Of a stretch of DNA of 43,515 bases, positions 35,669 to 43,515 are shown piece by piece. This stretch comes from Pseudomonadales bacterium (GTDB lineage Bacteria; Pseudomonadota; Gammaproteobacteria; Pseudomonadales; Azotimanducaceae), in NCBI GenBank assembly GCA_022825925.1, contig JAJDVW010000009.1, positions 1-43,515 on the forward strand, written 5' to 3'. Below the pieces are notes generated by a model, which saw only the letters and a program-made list of their open reading frames with translations, did no database searches and was not told where the DNA came from. A program made the position numbers and the translations under genes. Numbering within the stretch: position 1 is the stretch's first letter; every line of letters starts with the position of its first letter.

Positions 35669-36220
35669 TCAGGTGAACAGCCACTTCGGCGCGTCCCTCG
35701 AGAACTTGGACACCAATCGGTGTCCGGCGATGCCTTCCTCCTCGACGAACCTGCGCAGGGCGTCCCAGTCGATCTCGTCCACGCACGCGTGCGCCACGCT
35801 CAGCGCCTGCGTCAGGGCCGCGGTGTCGTCCCAGTGGCCGCAGGCGGCCAGGCGATCCATCAGGCAATGCGTCGGAGTGATGATGCGCAGGGGCCCTTCG
35901 CTGGTTTGGATTTCCGGGCACTCCGTCATCGGCACCGTCCGGTTGCCGAACGCGAGCGGGGCCGCCGGAAACTCCAGGTACCACTTCGCGAGCGGGTGCG
36001 TGAACACGCTCTGTCGAGGATCGCGTGCGCGAACGAACCCCAGCCGCGTGAGGACCGCTTCGATCTCCGCAACCAGGTGCCCGGTCACGAAGTCGAGATC
36101 GTCCGACGGCTGCCCGCCGCCCGAGTGGATGTCGACCGCCGCGCCGCCGCTGAGCACGGTCGTGATCCCGGCTTCGCGGAGTTCCGCATGGACGAGCGCC
36201 GCAAACTCGATCAGCGACAT
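35669..36220 (-). CDS. Nucleotidyltransferase-like protein (partner of adjacent HTH)
   Basis: 183 aa. The N-terminal half has a nucleotidyltransferase-type signature, VLSGGAAVDIHSGGGQPSDDLDFV, i.e. GG followed by an S-x-DLD acidic pair, as in AbiEii/MNT-like proteins. The C-terminal half is helical (THCLMDRLAACGHW, QALSVAHACVDEIDWDALRRFV). ATG 36220 has GGAGGT ten bases upstream; GTG 36241 is alternative. It follows the winged-helix regulator by about 25 bases and shares its operon. A toxin-antitoxin-like or modification role is possible by analogy, not shown. Confidence 0.75.
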   Translation of the reverse strand: MSLIEFAALVHAELREAGITTVLSGGAAVDIHSGGGQPSDDLDFVTGHLVAEIEAVLTRLGFVRARDPRQSVFTHPLAKWYLEFPAAPLAFGNRTVPMTECPEIQTSEGPLRIITPTHCLMDRLAACGHWDDTAALTQALSVAHACVDEIDWDALRRFVEEEGIAGHRLVSKFSRDAPKWLFT

Positions 36221-36244
36221 GTCGCGACGTACCTCCCGCACGCC

Positions 36245-36595
36245 TCAGGCCTTCCCTTGCCGGCGGGGCCGTCGCCGTGACACGTAGCGCTCCGCGTACG
36301 TCGCTTCGGGCAACATGTCGACCATCTCGAGCAGGAACTTCTCAAGCGCCGCGACGATGGGCCCGCGACCCCAGTAGTAGAACCGGGTGTTGCCCTCCAT
36401 CCTGCTGACCAGCAGGCCGACGCTTTCGAACTTGCGCAGTTGGCGCTGCACCGGGGCCAGCGCGTGCTCGTGTGCGCGGGCGATCTCGCCCGCGTAGCCT
36501 CGTCCGCACGCCGCGATGTACATGAGCGTGTGGTAGGCCGTTACGCTCCCGAAAAGCTTGCGTAACGGTTCTTCCGAAATCTCTACACGCGCCAC
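36245..36595 (-). CDS. Winged-helix transcriptional regulator
   Basis: 116 aa from GTG 36595. The core LFGSVTAYHTLMYIAACGRGYAGEIARAHEHALAPVQRQLRKFESVGLLVSRMEGNTRFYYW is a wHTH of the ArsR/MarR-like type. A basic tail SRRRPRRQGKA follows, possibly for DNA contact. A 31-base dyad lies 8 bases upstream of the start and is the likely operator. It pairs with a nucleotidyltransferase-like gene, an arrangement seen in antitoxin/toxin-type modules. Confidence 0.8.
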   Translation of the reverse strand: MARVEISEEPLRKLFGSVTAYHTLMYIAACGRGYAGEIARAHEHALAPVQRQLRKFESVGLLVSRMEGNTRFYYWGRGPIVAALEKFLLEMVDMLPEATYAERYVSRRRPRRQGKA

Positions 36596-36603
36596 GTATA
36601 ACC

Positions 36604-36634
36604 TAAATTCGAGTTAATATTACCTCAGTTTAGC
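36604..36634 (-). promoter_or_regulatory. Dyad operator upstream of the winged-helix regulator
   Basis: Imperfect inverted repeat with outer arms CTAAA/TTTAG, middle GAG/CTC and a central TAATATTA, within an AT-rich patch. It lies immediately before the regulator start and could also control the divergent PhyH gene. Confidence 0.55.
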
Positions 36635-36926
36635 GTACCCGTACGGAGAACGCCCCGGGACGCCGCGGGAGAACCTGCGCTTGGCGGCGCCCGAAGCTCC
36701 TGTCGCGCACGGTGGAGGTCGCCGGCATCAGCGGTGCGCGACTGTCCGTCGTGTCGGTCGTCAGCCGTTGGAGCACGCGTGCGCGACTGCGCCAGGCGAG
36801 GTCGTCGGTGCCCGGGCGGAAACACCCGAACTGGCATTTGTCGTCCAGAGCAGCTCTCATTCGTCTATCCTCGTGAGACTTGGATCGAGAGTGCCATGTC
36901 TGATCCCAGGACGGCGAGGAGCAAAG
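36635..36926. other. Non-coding stretch before the PhyH gene
   Basis: With 36596-36634 this makes a 331-base gap between divergent genes. Apart from the dyad and an AGGAG ribosome site at 36917 I see nothing. The open frames running through it have no recognisable sequence. Confidence 0.5.
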
Positions 36927-37820
36927 GTGAACATCGCCCAGCAGAAAACCCTGCCGAGCCTCGACTCGATCATGTCCGACATCGAGCGCTACGGGCTGGC
37001 CCGGAACGCCGTGGAACTGATGACCTACGGCTTTACCGTCGCCTCACCCGAAACGCTCGGTGTCGACGACGCGTGGACAGAGCGTTTTCGCGACGCGACG
37101 CTGGCCGCCTACGAAAAGGGGCACGACGTATCGGTGGGCGACTATCGAACCTCGACGATCACCGCGGATGTCTCGTCGGCCCAGCTCTACGACGAGGACG
37201 ATGTGTTCATCGAGGCAGCCATCAACCCGGCGAAGCTGGCGCTGGTCCGTCTCATGCTGGGCCAGCGCGCGGTACTCCGGACCAACACGATCATCCTGAA
37301 GGGCCCCGCTGACCACGCCCCTGCCGACTACCACTTCTACCAGAACGTGCCCCTGCACACCGACAACGATGTGGAAGGGATCCCGATGGGCGCCGGCCGG
37401 ATCTGCCACAGGTTGAACTGCATGTGGATCTGCACCGACCAGGTCGACGAAGCGGACGGCCCGACCCTGTTGGTCCCCGCCAGCCAGCATGTCGGCCATG
37501 GCGTCCTGCCCCACGACAGCGACCTCGCCAACACGCCCTACCCGGTCGTGCGCCTCGATGCCAGGGCCGGCTCGGTGGCGATGTGGCAAGGGGGCACGTT
37601 TCACTCCGCCTTGCCGCGCACCCGGACCGGGCTGCGGGTCACGCTGAGCGAGAACTACACCCGCCACTACATCCAGGGGCCGCACGCCAGGAGTCATTAC
37701 ATTCCGAACCTGGGCCGGCTATCCCCCGAGCTGCTCTCTCGCCATCCGCAGCTCAAGCGCGTGCTCGGACTCTCGCAGAAGCAAAGCGGCATCAATCCTC
37801 CCTTCGACCCGTACGCGTAG
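36927..37820 (+). CDS. Phytanoyl-CoA dioxygenase (PhyH) family protein
   Basis: 297 aa Fe(II)/2-oxoglutarate-dependent oxygenase. The iron ligands are HxD in VPLHTDNDVEGIP and the distal His in MWQGGTFHSALPRTRTGLRVTLSENYTRHYIQG, where Arg also binds 2-oxoglutarate. GTG 36927 has AGGAG five bases upstream; the frame is open to 36681 but that part has no family sequence. The substrate is unknown; relatives hydroxylate acyl-CoAs or small natural products. Confidence 0.87.
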   Translation: MNIAQQKTLPSLDSIMSDIERYGLARNAVELMTYGFTVASPETLGVDDAWTERFRDATLAAYEKGHDVSVGDYRTSTITADVSSAQLYDEDDVFIEAAINPAKLALVRLMLGQRAVLRTNTIILKGPADHAPADYHFYQNVPLHTDNDVEGIPMGAGRICHRLNCMWICTDQVDEADGPTLLVPASQHVGHGVLPHDSDLANTPYPVVRLDARAGSVAMWQGGTFHSALPRTRTGLRVTLSENYTRHYIQGPHARSHYIPNLGRLSPELLSRHPQLKRVLGLSQKQSGINPPFDPYA

Positions 37821-37976
37821 GAAGGCTGGGCCGGAAGGCAACGGGTGGCGCAGGAGAGGAGGCGCCGCGTGGTGGGGTGGTGGTCGGGGCCAAGCCGGTC
37901 GGAGATCCTTGGGTTCTGCGTTAACCATCCATAGCTGATCCGGCCCTCCTGTAGTGCCGGCTCGGGGCATCGGACG

Positions 37977-38009
37977 GGCGGCCATCTGCGGATGAAGTCC
38001 GCAGCCGCC
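37977..38009 (+). repeat. Long hairpin left of the AAA ATPase segment
   Basis: Outer arms GGCGG/CCGCC enclose a perfect inner stem CTGCGGA/TCCGCAG with a five-base loop. It lies 9 bases before the left 17-bp direct repeat. No T tract follows, so a terminator is not indicated; an element end or recombination site is possible. Confidence 0.4.
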
Positions 38010-38018
38010 AACAGGCAC

Positions 38019-38035
38019 ACCACGGCATCCGGGCC
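38019..38035 (+). repeat. 17-bp direct repeat, left copy
   Basis: ACCACGGCATCCGGGCC, identical to the copy at 39394-39410. The two flank the AAA ATPase gene and nothing else. Confidence 0.75.
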
Positions 38036-38049
38036 ATCGTCGGCGGCGT

Positions 38050-38086
38050 TATAATTCTCCGCGTCCTCTCCCCCCCCGGCGGGGAG
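38050..38086 (+). promoter_or_regulatory. -10 box and hairpin covering the ribosome site of the AAA ATPase gene
   Basis: TATAAT at 38050-38055 is a likely -10. Downstream, CTCCCC (38068-38073) can pair fully with GGGGAG (38081-38086), the Shine-Dalgarno, around a seven-base loop, six bases before ATG 38092. This could hold translation low. Confidence 0.45.
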
Positions 38087-38091
38087 CTGTC

Positions 38092-39384
38092 ATGTCTGAC
38101 CATTTCGAACGCCAGCCCCCACCGCCCCCACCGTCACTCGACCAGTGGCTGGACCACTCGGACCGCGCCGACAACCGGCGCGAACCGTTCTTCGTCGGGC
38201 GCGAGGACGAGTACGCGGTGTTCGCGCGCGGCGCTCGGCTGCTACGCGACGGCACCGTCGGTGGGGAAGCGATCATCTTCCAGGGGGCGCCGGGAGCGGG
38301 CAAGAGCGCGTTGATGCAGGAGTGCATTGAGACGGCACGGGCGCGCTCGACACGTAACAGACCGTGGGTGGCGCAGTCGCTTAGCGTGCACACGCTGGCG
38401 AACCCCCATGAGGTGTGCCAGTTGTTGCTGCGTGCGTTGCGCCGGGAGCAACGCCGCTTGGCGGACCGGGGAGCGCATCCGCGTATTGGGAATTGGCTCG
38501 CGCGGCTCCAGGAGGCGCGTGACGAGTTGTCCGCGCGCGGCGGCGGTGCCGGCGGCGTGCGCATGGGCCCGCGCCCGCCGGACGGGATGCTCGCCGAGGG
38601 TGCGTTCAAGACCATCGCGGGCGCGTTCGAGGGTGTGTGCGTGGTGCTGTTCATCGACGAGGCGCAGAACGTCCCCGGCGACGCGCAGCCGGCGATCGAC
38701 GTGTTATCACGCGGCAAGACGGGCATCGACCTGTTGCCAGTGTTCTTTGGCTTGGGCCACGCTGCGCGAGCGCTGTCGGAGAAGGGCCGCTTGTCGCGCG
38801 CCCCCGCCGAGCGCGTGGTGGAGTTGGGGGCGCTGCCCGAAGCCGATGTCCGCGAGTCGCTGGCAATGACGTTCCACGCCTACGCGGTGCGCGGCCGTGA
38901 TCGTGATCGCTGGCTCGACGGACTGACGGCGTTGTCGCAGGGGTGGCCGCAGCACCTGAACCGCGTGGCGCACGCGGCCGCACGGCAACTCATGCCGCAT
39001 GGCATGGATGTCGACCATGGCGACCTCGACGCGGCGCTCGCCGAGGGGGAGGCGGCGAAGCGGGCGTATTACGCGGGTCGGCTCGAAGGGCTCGACGCGC
39101 GCGAGCTTCGCCCCTATGCGGCGTTGGGCGCGCATGTCGCGGCGGCGGGATGCACGTTCGACGTGGACGACGTTGCCAAGGTGCTGGCTGAGTCGGGGAG
39201 CCCGGAGGCGGACCCGGCCAGGTGGCTGCGCGACGCGTTGCGCCGCGGCGTGATCGCCGCAGTGCCCCACGAACCGGGGCGCCTGCAGGTGCCGGTGCCC
39301 TCGCTGGCGGCCTACATGGCGGATCTCCCGCTCCCGAAGCGACCGGGCACCCCCGCGCCTTCGAGCGGTTCGCCGTCACCATAG
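38092..39384 (+). CDS. AAA-type ATPase, unknown function
   Basis: 430 aa. A Pro-rich N-terminus (RQPPPPPPSLDQWLD) leads to an Orc/Cdc6- or TniB-like ATPase: Walker A FQGAPGAGKSALMQ, Walker B VVLFIDEAQNVP, a following sensor region LPVFFGLGHAARALSEKGRL, and a C-terminal helical region with WPQHLNRVAHAAARQL. Such stand-alone ATPases occur in mobile elements and defence loci; no transposase or nuclease partner is adjacent. The gene is bracketed by a 17-bp direct repeat and lies beside a tRNA gene. Codons such as TTG and GTG appear more freely than in its neighbours, hinting at transfer (impression, not counted). Confidence 0.8.
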   Translation: MSDHFERQPPPPPPSLDQWLDHSDRADNRREPFFVGREDEYAVFARGARLLRDGTVGGEAIIFQGAPGAGKSALMQECIETARARSTRNRPWVAQSLSVHTLANPHEVCQLLLRALRREQRRLADRGAHPRIGNWLARLQEARDELSARGGGAGGVRMGPRPPDGMLAEGAFKTIAGAFEGVCVVLFIDEAQNVPGDAQPAIDVLSRGKTGIDLLPVFFGLGHAARALSEKGRLSRAPAERVVELGALPEADVRESLAMTFHAYAVRGRDRDRWLDGLTALSQGWPQHLNRVAHAAARQLMPHGMDVDHGDLDAALAEGEAAKRAYYAGRLEGLDARELRPYAALGAHVAAAGCTFDVDDVAKVLAESGSPEADPARWLRDALRRGVIAAVPHEPGRLQVPVPSLAAYMADLPLPKRPGTPAPSSGSPSP

Positions 39385-39393
39385 CTCCTCGCG

Positions 39394-39410
39394 ACCACGG
39401 CATCCGGGCC
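39394..39410 (+). repeat. 17-bp direct repeat, right copy
   Basis: ACCACGGCATCCGGGCC, 9 bases after the AAA ATPase stop; perfect match to 38019-38035. Confidence 0.75.
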
Positions 39411-39485
39411 TGCCGCGTTGACGAACCACCCCCGGGCGTAACCGGCTGGGAGTTTCAGCCTAGCCGAAAGATCCACGACCGACTT

Positions 39486-39562
39486 TGGTCGGGGCGGCCG
39501 GATTTGAACCGGCGACCACCACACCCCCAGTGTGGTGCGCTACCAGGCTGCGCTACGCCCCG
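39486..39562 (-). tRNA. tRNA-Pro (anticodon GGG)
   Basis: 77 bases including an encoded CCA. The acceptor stem CGGGGCG pairs with CGCCCCG (discriminator A), the D arm is GCGC-AGCCTGGTA-GCGC, the anticodon stem CCACA/TGTGG holds loop CTGGGGG (anticodon GGG), and the T arm is GCCGG-TTCAAAT-CCGGC. It reads CCC codons. Confidence 0.95.
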
Positions 39563-39875
39563 TGAGGGCCGCATTCTACGCGAACTCCTCGGGTACCGAG
39601 GACGATCGGCCACGATCTGTCCGAAGACCCCGAGCAGGCTGCCGCCAGCGGTCGCCGCTCCCACCACAGATGCAGCGTGCCCGGGTGGCCGTGGCGAATC
39701 GACTTCTCGTCTTGCCGACACGACACGAGGGGTGAGGATCGAGTCGATTCCAACGCGAAGGTGAGGGTACCGGGGTGCCAAACGTACCGTGGGGCCCTTT
39801 GTGGCCAGACACGCCAACGCCACGGAAACGCCACGCCGATCGCATCCAGCGACAGCCAGACTCCACCCCCAAACC
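39563..39875. other. Non-coding stretch upstream of tRNA-Pro
   Basis: 313 bases between the tRNA and the end of the AlbA_2 gene. Frames are open on the minus strand but show no conserved motif or start site. No clear promoter for the tRNA could be picked. Confidence 0.5.
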
Positions 39876-40619
39876 TCAGCGCCCGGGCCCGACCCTCACG
39901 GTGCAGCGCACCCAGTTCGGTTCCACCCTGAACTCCGGGCCCTGCTGTCCGTTTTCCTTCAGCGCCCGCCGCGCGGCCGGGATACCGAATCCAAAGCGTT
40001 GCACGAGGCCGAGTACGCGCATCGCCTCGGCAATGATCGGATTGCGGTAGTCCAGGGCGCCGGGCTCCCCGAAGTTGTCCGCCGTCACCGCGCCGTACGG
40101 ACCGCCCGGGCTGTTGATCTCGATCCGGTCGTCGAAGTGCGGATCCCGATGCCGACGCTTTTCGTTCAGCGCCCTCTCGTCTTGAACGGTTGCGACCGCT
40201 CGCCTTGGCCCGACGCGTACCCAAGTTCGGCCCCGATACCGTACCGGCGGCGCGTCCGAGGGCTCTACCGTTACCACGGCAACGGCTTCGCCAAACAAGA
40301 GACGCTTGCCTACGGTCAGGCTCGGCGGCGGAACGATGTTGCCGTCGGTCCGGATGTCGGCCAGTTGCAGCAACAGTTGGTCCGTGATCGCCAAACCCGA
40401 GGGTCGACCGTCGTCCGTGGCGCCGACGAAAACGACCCCCGAACGGCGATGCTCGGGAAGGTCGTTGGCGAAAGCGCATACCGCTTCCCGGACGCTCCGC
40501 CCAGCATCGCCGTCCGAGGATGCATTGCGCTCCACCAGATCGGACTCCTCACACGCCATCATGGCTTCCAGCTCGGCGTCCGAGTAGCCGTCGGTCACGC
40601 CGGGGCCCGGACGGATCAC
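39876..40619 (-). CDS. AlbA_2 (Schlafen-like) DNA-binding protein with internal deletion
   Basis: 247 aa. The N-terminal AlbA_2 domain ([64 protein letters not shown]) is followed at once by a C-terminal block, [26 protein letters not shown] and [22 protein letters not shown]. In relatives (RecG-like/COG2865) these two blocks are separated by a roughly 200-residue ATP-binding middle; here [12 protein letters not shown] joins directly to PHFDDRIEI in frame. GTG 40619 overlaps the stop of the upstream gene (GTGA). An in-frame deletion derivative; activity doubtful. Confidence 0.8.
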   Translation of the reverse strand: MIRPGPGVTDGYSDAELEAMMACEESDLVERNASSDGDAGRSVREAVCAFANDLPEHRRSGVVFVGATDDGRPSGLAITDQLLLQLADIRTDGNIVPPPSLTVGKRLLFGEAVAVVTVEPSDAPPVRYRGRTWVRVGPRRAVATVQDERALNEKRRHRDPHFDDRIEINSPGGPYGAVTADNFGEPGALDYRNPIIAEAMRVLGLVQRFGFGIPAARRALKENGQQGPEFRVEPNWVRCTVRVGPGR

Positions 40620-41791
40620 CTCACCGTCCTCATGTAGCTCTTGAACAGGCCCGGATGGACAGCCTTGAGCGCGGCGCGCAGTGGCGCTCGCCGGTCGTCG
40701 GACTCCGCGCCAAGCCGCAGCGCCCGCAGGAGGTTGAAGGCCTGCGCAGGGCCGTCCGTCCCTTCTGCCACGGGCAGCACGCGGGCAAGCCCTGGTTCCC
40801 GAATCAGCATCCAGGCCGGAAACCACCCCGGCGACAGGTCCTCGGCGAGTTCGTCCGCGTCCATCGCCCGGCGCCACGCCTCCGCCATTCCCGTGTCCGG
40901 GAAGTCCGGTCGGCGGACCAGTTCGGCGAAGTGCCGCGGGGCAGTCGAGCACAGGGCGAACCATAGCCGCACGGCTTGTACGCGGTGGTGCAGCGCGTAC
41001 TCCGCCTCGGCGAGCCTGCCGACGAGGATCGGTTGATCCGCATGGCCCGGCACGCGGCAAACCGTCCGCTTGACGGCCTCCCAGTCGAGGTATTGGCGGA
41101 AGACCCAGCTCGCGTGTCCGTCGGGATCGCCGGGATCGAACTCCCCGCCCTCGAGCGCGAGGCCGACGCCGCGCCACAGGGGCGCCAGGAAGCGTTGTCC
41201 GTCCGCCCCGAGCAACGCCGCCGCCGCGGGCATCCACTCCCGGACGAGGCGGGCGCGCCGGTCCAGTGCATCCCGCCGACCGTCCGGCGAAGGCGTCTCG
41301 AGGGCCGCGATCAAGGCCTCCGCGTGCGCGACGCAGGGGTGCCGCGGCTGGAGCCTCGTCAGACTCGCCAAGTGCTTCCGGGCACCGGTGACGTCGGTCG
41401 AGGCGAGCGCATCGCGCAAGGCGTTGACCGTCACGATCGTGGTGTTGTCCAGGAACAGGTCGCGTTGGGGATCGTCCTCCGCCCGGCAATAGGTGCGCCG
41501 GAGCAACGCGTCGAGCACGGGGTCGCCGGACGCGGCCACGCGGCGCTCTCCGGCGGTCGCGGTCAAGCCCAGGTCCCGGGCGAACGCAGCCGCCTCCTGC
41601 AACACGGCGCGGGCCGCGGATGGGTCCGGCAGCGCCTCGTCGAGGGACGCGCGCTCGCCCCTCAGCCAGGCTTCGTGGTCCTCCTCCGACAGCATCCCGC
41701 CGGCAAGCAGCAGTTCGATCGGCGAATACACGCCCCGATCGAGCAACATGCCGCAGACGATGTCCTGTACCTGCACCAGATCGCCCCGCAC
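40616..41791 (-). CDS. Hypothetical protein, all-helical
   Basis: 391 aa, no signal peptide or membrane segment. Leu/Ala/Arg-rich and mostly helical, with stretches such as ARKHLASLTRLQPRHPCVAHAEALIAAL that recall TPR-like repeats. I do not recognise the family. It overlaps the AlbA_2 gene by four bases, so both are probably co-translated, and begins 16 bases after the TRAP permease gene. Confidence 0.7.
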   Translation of the reverse strand: MRGDLVQVQDIVCGMLLDRGVYSPIELLLAGGMLSEEDHEAWLRGERASLDEALPDPSAARAVLQEAAAFARDLGLTATAGERRVAASGDPVLDALLRRTYCRAEDDPQRDLFLDNTTIVTVNALRDALASTDVTGARKHLASLTRLQPRHPCVAHAEALIAALETPSPDGRRDALDRRARLVREWMPAAAALLGADGQRFLAPLWRGVGLALEGGEFDPGDPDGHASWVFRQYLDWEAVKRTVCRVPGHADQPILVGRLAEAEYALHHRVQAVRLWFALCSTAPRHFAELVRRPDFPDTGMAEAWRRAMDADELAEDLSPGWFPAWMLIREPGLARVLPVAEGTDGPAQAFNLLRALRLGAESDDRRAPLRAALKAVHPGLFKSYMRTVR

Positions 41792-41807
41792 GCCGACTCG
41801 TCGCGGT

Positions 41808-43157
<1,350 letters not shown>

Positions 43158-43187
43158 GCGGGTCCCGTTCGAGGCGGCGCGGCGCGC

Positions 43188-43515
43188 CTAGCGGTCGCCG
43201 CCCAGGAAGAGGTATTTCCAGAGCCGCGTCAGCCGCGACACCGCGGCGAGGCCGAGCAGGCCGAACCCGGCCACGAGGACCGCCTTGATCGCCCAACGGT
43301 ACGGCAGTCCTCCCGGAGAACTCGAGACCTCCCCCGTCGCGAAGCTGTCCGCGACGAAGCGCACCCCGTAGATCAGCATCAGGGCGACGAACGGGAGTAC
43401 GAGGAGCGCCAGCCCGTACAGGTCGATCCACGCCCGCGTCGCCGGCGCGAAGCGCTCGTGCAGGACATCGACGCGGACGTGGGCGTCGGACTGCAGCGCA
43501 TGGCCAAGCCCCAGC
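43188..43515 (-). CDS. dctQ: TRAP transporter small permease (DctQ), N-terminus cut by window edge
   Basis: 109 residues of the C-terminal part, with frame open at the right edge. Typical DctQ pattern: HVRVDVLHERFAPATRAWIDL followed by a membrane helix, LLVLPFVALMLIYGVRFVADSF, then a second helix AVLVAGFGLLGLAAVSRL. It lies 30 bases upstream of dctM in the same operon. Confidence 0.9.
   Translation of the reverse strand, partial: LGLGHALQSDAHVRVDVLHERFAPATRAWIDLYGLALLVLPFVALMLIYGVRFVADSFATGEVSSSPGGLPYRWAIKAVLVAGFGLLGLAAVSRLTRLWKYLFLGGDR

Noticed and set aside
37821..38018. Small gene or RNA between PhyH and the AAA ATPase
   Set aside because: Short frames on both strands have no start site or motif; only the hairpin at 37977-38009 stands out.
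39486..39562. tRNA-Pro as the attachment site of an integrated island
   Set aside because: I see no second copy of the tRNA 3' end in the window and no integrase gene, so only closeness to the repeat-flanked AAA gene remains.

Overview
The window is about 43.5 kb of GC-rich, densely packed bacterial DNA, probably from an uncultured, aerobic or facultative Gram-negative. The Gram-negative reading rests on an outer-membrane DUF5916-type barrel, a TRAP transporter and a Tat-signal hydrolase. Taxonomy cannot be settled from the sequence alone; a proteobacterium is my best guess. Several genes are decayed (an esterase, an antitoxin copy, an AlbA_2 protein) and two cas genes carry single-base frameshifts. 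This suggests either a genome under erosion or residual assembly error.

Layout. (1) 1-5009, minus: a four-gene signalling operon of response regulator/PP2C phosphatase, anti-sigma-type kinase, periplasmic branched-chain-amino-acid-type binding protein and membrane histidine kinase (cut by the left edge). The genes are joined by 4-base overlaps or a 1-base gap. (2) 5185-8874, plus: circularly permuted ATP-grasp, transglutaminase-like protease and UMF1-type MFS permease. (3) 8882-9884, minus: a Phd/VapC toxin-antitoxin pair with tandem palindromic operators, beside a decayed second antitoxin copy that runs into the old end of a CRISPR array. (4) 9919-20407, minus: a complete type I-C CRISPR-Cas locus read from right to left: cas3, cas5c, cas8c, cas7c, cas4, cas1, an IS630-family insertion, cas2, leader, then 24 repeats. 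The IS landed on the TA of the cas1 stop codon, so cas1 and cas2 stay intact but are separated. cas8c and cas3 each need a one-base frame correction. (5) 20523-24954, minus: a catabolic cluster (acyl-CoA dehydrogenase, MhpD/FAH-like hydratase, MFS permease, CaiB-type CoA transferase). (6) 25041-25680: a second PIN toxin/antitoxin pair with its own dyad operator. (7) 25737-26696: an esterase pseudogene split by a ~91-bp dispersed repeat. (8) 26761-33700, plus: DUF5916 protein, MBL-fold hydrolase, small membrane protein, and both subunits of a 2-oxoacid:ferredoxin oxidoreductase. The alpha subunit ends inside a second copy of the dispersed repeat. (9) 33732-36634, minus: hypothetical protein, Tat-exported serine hydrolase, and a nucleotidyltransferase/winged-helix pair with an operator. 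(10) 36927-39562: PhyH-type dioxygenase, an AAA ATPase flanked by a 17-bp direct repeat, and tRNA-Pro(GGG). (11) 39876-43515, minus: an internally deleted AlbA_2 protein, a hypothetical protein and a TRAP transporter (dctM, partial dctQ).

Functionally, CRISPR-Cas, toxin-antitoxin pairs, the IS, the dispersed repeats and the repeat-flanked AAA gene make 8.9-26.7 kb and 38-41 kb accessory-type DNA, set among ordinary metabolic and signalling operons. The strongest points to follow are the IS inside the cas1 stop codon, the two cas frameshifts (one at the region expected to encode Cas11c), the dispersed repeat that breaks one gene and re-writes the end of another, and the repeat-flanked AAA ATPase.
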